NCBI GenBank assembly: GCA_946627905.1
Contig: CAMOVY010000063.1
Coordinates: 1-6,372, forward strand
Length of the DNA: 6,372 nt
DNA from: an uncultured Clostridia bacterium
GTDB lineage: Bacteria > Bacillota > Clostridia > Christensenellales > Borkfalkiaceae
Direction of reading: 5' to 3'
Of the stretch, positions 5,364 through 6,372 are shown piece by piece (positions within the stretch are counted from its first letter, which is position 1; each line of letters starts with the position of its first letter). A program made the translations under genes and the position numbers. Under the pieces are notes generated by a model. It saw only the letters and a list, made by a program, of their open reading frames with translations, was not told the origin of the DNA and did not search any database.

Positions 5364-6017
5364 ATGTCAACGGAACTTTGGATAGCGATAGGCGCTGTAG
5401 CGGTACTTATTTTCGTATACGTTGCGGCAACGATTACTAAGGCTTCTGTAAAAAAGAAGTCTGAAAGTGCGGATAGCGGTGAAATTTACGACGCTACCGT
5501 AAAAGCGGGCGATAGCGGAATAATCGACGAAGACGACGGCTCCGGCGGCGCTGACGATATCATAGGCGATATCGACGGTAAAACCAAACTCGTTATAAAA
5601 AGAGTTCCGTTTTCGGAAAGACTTGCCGCCCAACCCGACAACGTAAAAGGCTACTATAACGATATATATAACGAATTTATATCGTATAAACGCGTGAATG
5701 TGCGTATATCCAAAAAGTGTGCGTCTTTTAGGCTGGGCAGGGAACTGATTGCGAAAATTTTAGTCAAGGGCAAGACGATGAAACTTGCGCTTGCGCTTAA
5801 CGAGCAGGACGTTGCGGATAAGTCGTACTTTCAGAAAGATATGACCGAAGTCAAGACGTATACCGACGTACCTTTCGTAATAAAAGTGAAAAGCGACAGG
5901 GCGGCAAAAAACGCTTTGGAACTTATTTTTGCACTTGCAGAAAAGAAGGCTATGGAGAAAAAAGCGCGCTTTAAGAAAGTGGACGGCGTTGCAATAGCGC
6001 TTTCTTCAGACGGTTAG
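5364..6017 (+). CDS. Single-pass membrane protein of unknown function
   Basis: A 217-residue protein I cannot name. Residues 5-24 form one hydrophobic helix followed by a basic KASVKKK stretch (26-32), which by the positive-inside rule puts the rest of the protein in the cytoplasm. An acidic, Gly/Ser/Asp-rich linker spans about 34-71. The C-terminal part (about 75-200) is a compact mixed domain: VPFSERLAAQPDNVKGYYN, a SYKRVNVRISKK strand region, SFRLGRELIAKILVKGKTMKL (121-141), LALNEQDV, and DVPFVIKVKSDRAAKNALELI (168-188). From memory this domain pattern recurs in many uncharacterised Clostridia proteins, often after linkers, but I know of no assigned function. It has its own strong promoter, ribosome site and terminator, so it should be an abundant single-gene transcript. 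A ligand-binding or scaffold role at the membrane is possible; no catalytic motif is visible. Confidence 0.8.
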   Translation: MSTELWIAIGAVAVLIFVYVAATITKASVKKKSESADSGEIYDATVKAGDSGIIDEDDGSGGADDIIGDIDGKTKLVIKRVPFSERLAAQPDNVKGYYNDIYNEFISYKRVNVRISKKCASFRLGRELIAKILVKGKTMKLALALNEQDVADKSYFQKDMTEVKTYTDVPFVIKVKSDRAAKNALELIFALAEKKAMEKKARFKKVDGVAIALSSDG

Positions 6018-6067
6018 CGGAAAAGTACGGGTAGCACTTAATACGGAACTTAATAATGTTGAATTTT

Positions 6068-6106
6068 GCGCCCCGCCGTTTGCAATCAAACGGCGGGGCG
6101 CTTTTT
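6068..6106 (+). terminator. Strong intrinsic terminator
   Basis: A perfect 15-bp stem, mostly G-C, runs from 6068-6082 to 6087-6101 around the loop CAAT, with five T residues at 6102-6106. It ends the membrane protein transcript and any read-through from the kinase-like operon. There is no T-run on the opposite strand, so it acts in the plus direction only. Confidence 0.95.
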
Positions 6107-6184
6107 AATTTCCGCTTTCGCCAAAAATCACCTTTTTATAAGCGCCGAGAGAATAAAAAAATTTTAAAAAACGGTCGTTTTCTA

Positions 6185-6212
6185 TTGACAAAATTATTTT
6201 CCCGTATATAAT
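6185..6212 (+). promoter_or_regulatory. Sigma-A promoter upstream of the CIRCE element
   Basis: TTGACA (6185-6190) and TATAAT (6207-6212) match the consensus with a 16-base spacer. The predicted start point, about 6219, falls at the first bases of the CIRCE repeat. Confidence 0.85.
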
Positions 6213-6217
6213 AGAAA

Positions 6218-6244
6218 TTAGCACTTGAAAGTTGCGAGTGCTAT
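6218..6244. promoter_or_regulatory. CIRCE operator (HrcA binding site)
   Basis: TTAGCACTT (6218-6226) and GAGTGCTAT (6236-6244) around a nine-base spacer match the CIRCE consensus TTAGCACTC-N9-GAGTGCTAA at 16 of 18 arm positions. CIRCE is bound by the heat-shock repressor HrcA, which loses activity under protein-folding stress. Its location at the transcription start, just after a strong -10 box, is the classical arrangement. The following gene is therefore predicted to be heat- or stress-induced. Confidence 0.88.
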
Positions 6245-6293
6245 TTTGTAGAGTATAGAAACGTAATACAAGAAGTTTAATAAAGATAGAGTT

Positions 6294-6372
6294 ATGGAAA
6301 TATTGAAGAGTTACGCTAAGACGGTAGAGGATGCTGCAATGTCTCAGATTGAGGAAATGAGCAAATGTGAGG
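6294..6372 (+). CDS. Probable RtcB-type RNA ligase, N-terminus only (runs off window)
   Basis: The ATG at 6294 opens a frame that stays open for 26 codons to the window end. The visible peptide, MEILKSYAKTVEDAAMSQIE followed by EMSKCE, resembles the start of bacterial RtcB proteins, where a short strand is followed by an A-x-T-[IV]-E-x-x-A-x-x-Q-I helix ahead of the metal-binding IRIMPD-H-G motif, which lies outside the window. RtcB joins RNA 2',3'-cyclic phosphate or 3'-phosphate ends to 5'-OH ends with GTP and Mn. The match is from memory and rests on few residues. It does not resemble GroES, HrcA, DnaK or GrpE, the usual CIRCE-controlled products. The ribosome site is weak (GATAGAG), and the leader of about 75 bases contains the CIRCE element. 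Confidence 0.55.
   Translation, partial: MEILKSYAKTVEDAAMSQIEEMSKCE

Noticed and set aside
6056..6212. Small open frame starting at the ATG at 6056 as a possible peptide gene
   Set aside because: It runs straight through the strong terminator and the following promoter, has no ribosome site, and is Arg/Lys-rich by chance.

Overview
The window looks like a chromosomal segment of a low-to-mid GC Bacillota, probably an uncultured-type Clostridia from a gut-like habitat. Supporting points are the strong AGGAGG-type ribosome sites, the TTGACA/TATAAT promoters, a UPF0371/DUF1846 gene, a HPr-kinase-like plus PqqD pair, and a CIRCE heat-shock operator. The lineage call is inference from style and gene content; no marker gene fixes it. 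No tRNA, rRNA, CRISPR array, insertion sequence or riboswitch was recognised, and no stretch over 300 bases lacks a gene.

Layout. (1) 1-380: the 3' end of an ABC transporter ATPase gene. (2) 404-1604: a family 2 glycosyltransferase with its own promoter, a perfect 9-bp inverted repeat in its leader, and a terminator that lies inside the next gene. (3) 1479-2696, minus strand: an ApbE-type flavin transferase lipoprotein, convergent with the glycosyltransferase. The two genes share a TTAA at their stops, and each has its terminator in the other's coding end. (4) 2705-5278, plus strand: a three-gene operon of a HPr-kinase-like P-loop protein, a PqqD-like protein and a DUF1846/UPF0371 protein. 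It is read from a promoter back to back with the apbE promoter and overlapped by a 17-bp palindrome. (5) 5300-6106: a single-pass membrane protein of unknown function with a strong promoter, a palindrome in the promoter spacer, an ideal ribosome site and a very strong terminator. (6) 6185-6372: a promoter overlapped at its start point by a CIRCE operator, followed by the first 26 codons of a gene whose product looks like the N-terminus of an RtcB RNA ligase.

The genes do not form one obvious pathway. The two most unusual points are the orphan kinase/PqqD pair, which has the hallmarks of peptide (RiPP) modification but no visible precursor or maturase in the window, and the apparent placement of an RNA-repair ligase under HrcA/CIRCE control. 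The mutually embedded terminators between the glycosyltransferase and apbE are a compact regulatory arrangement that can be read directly from the sequence.
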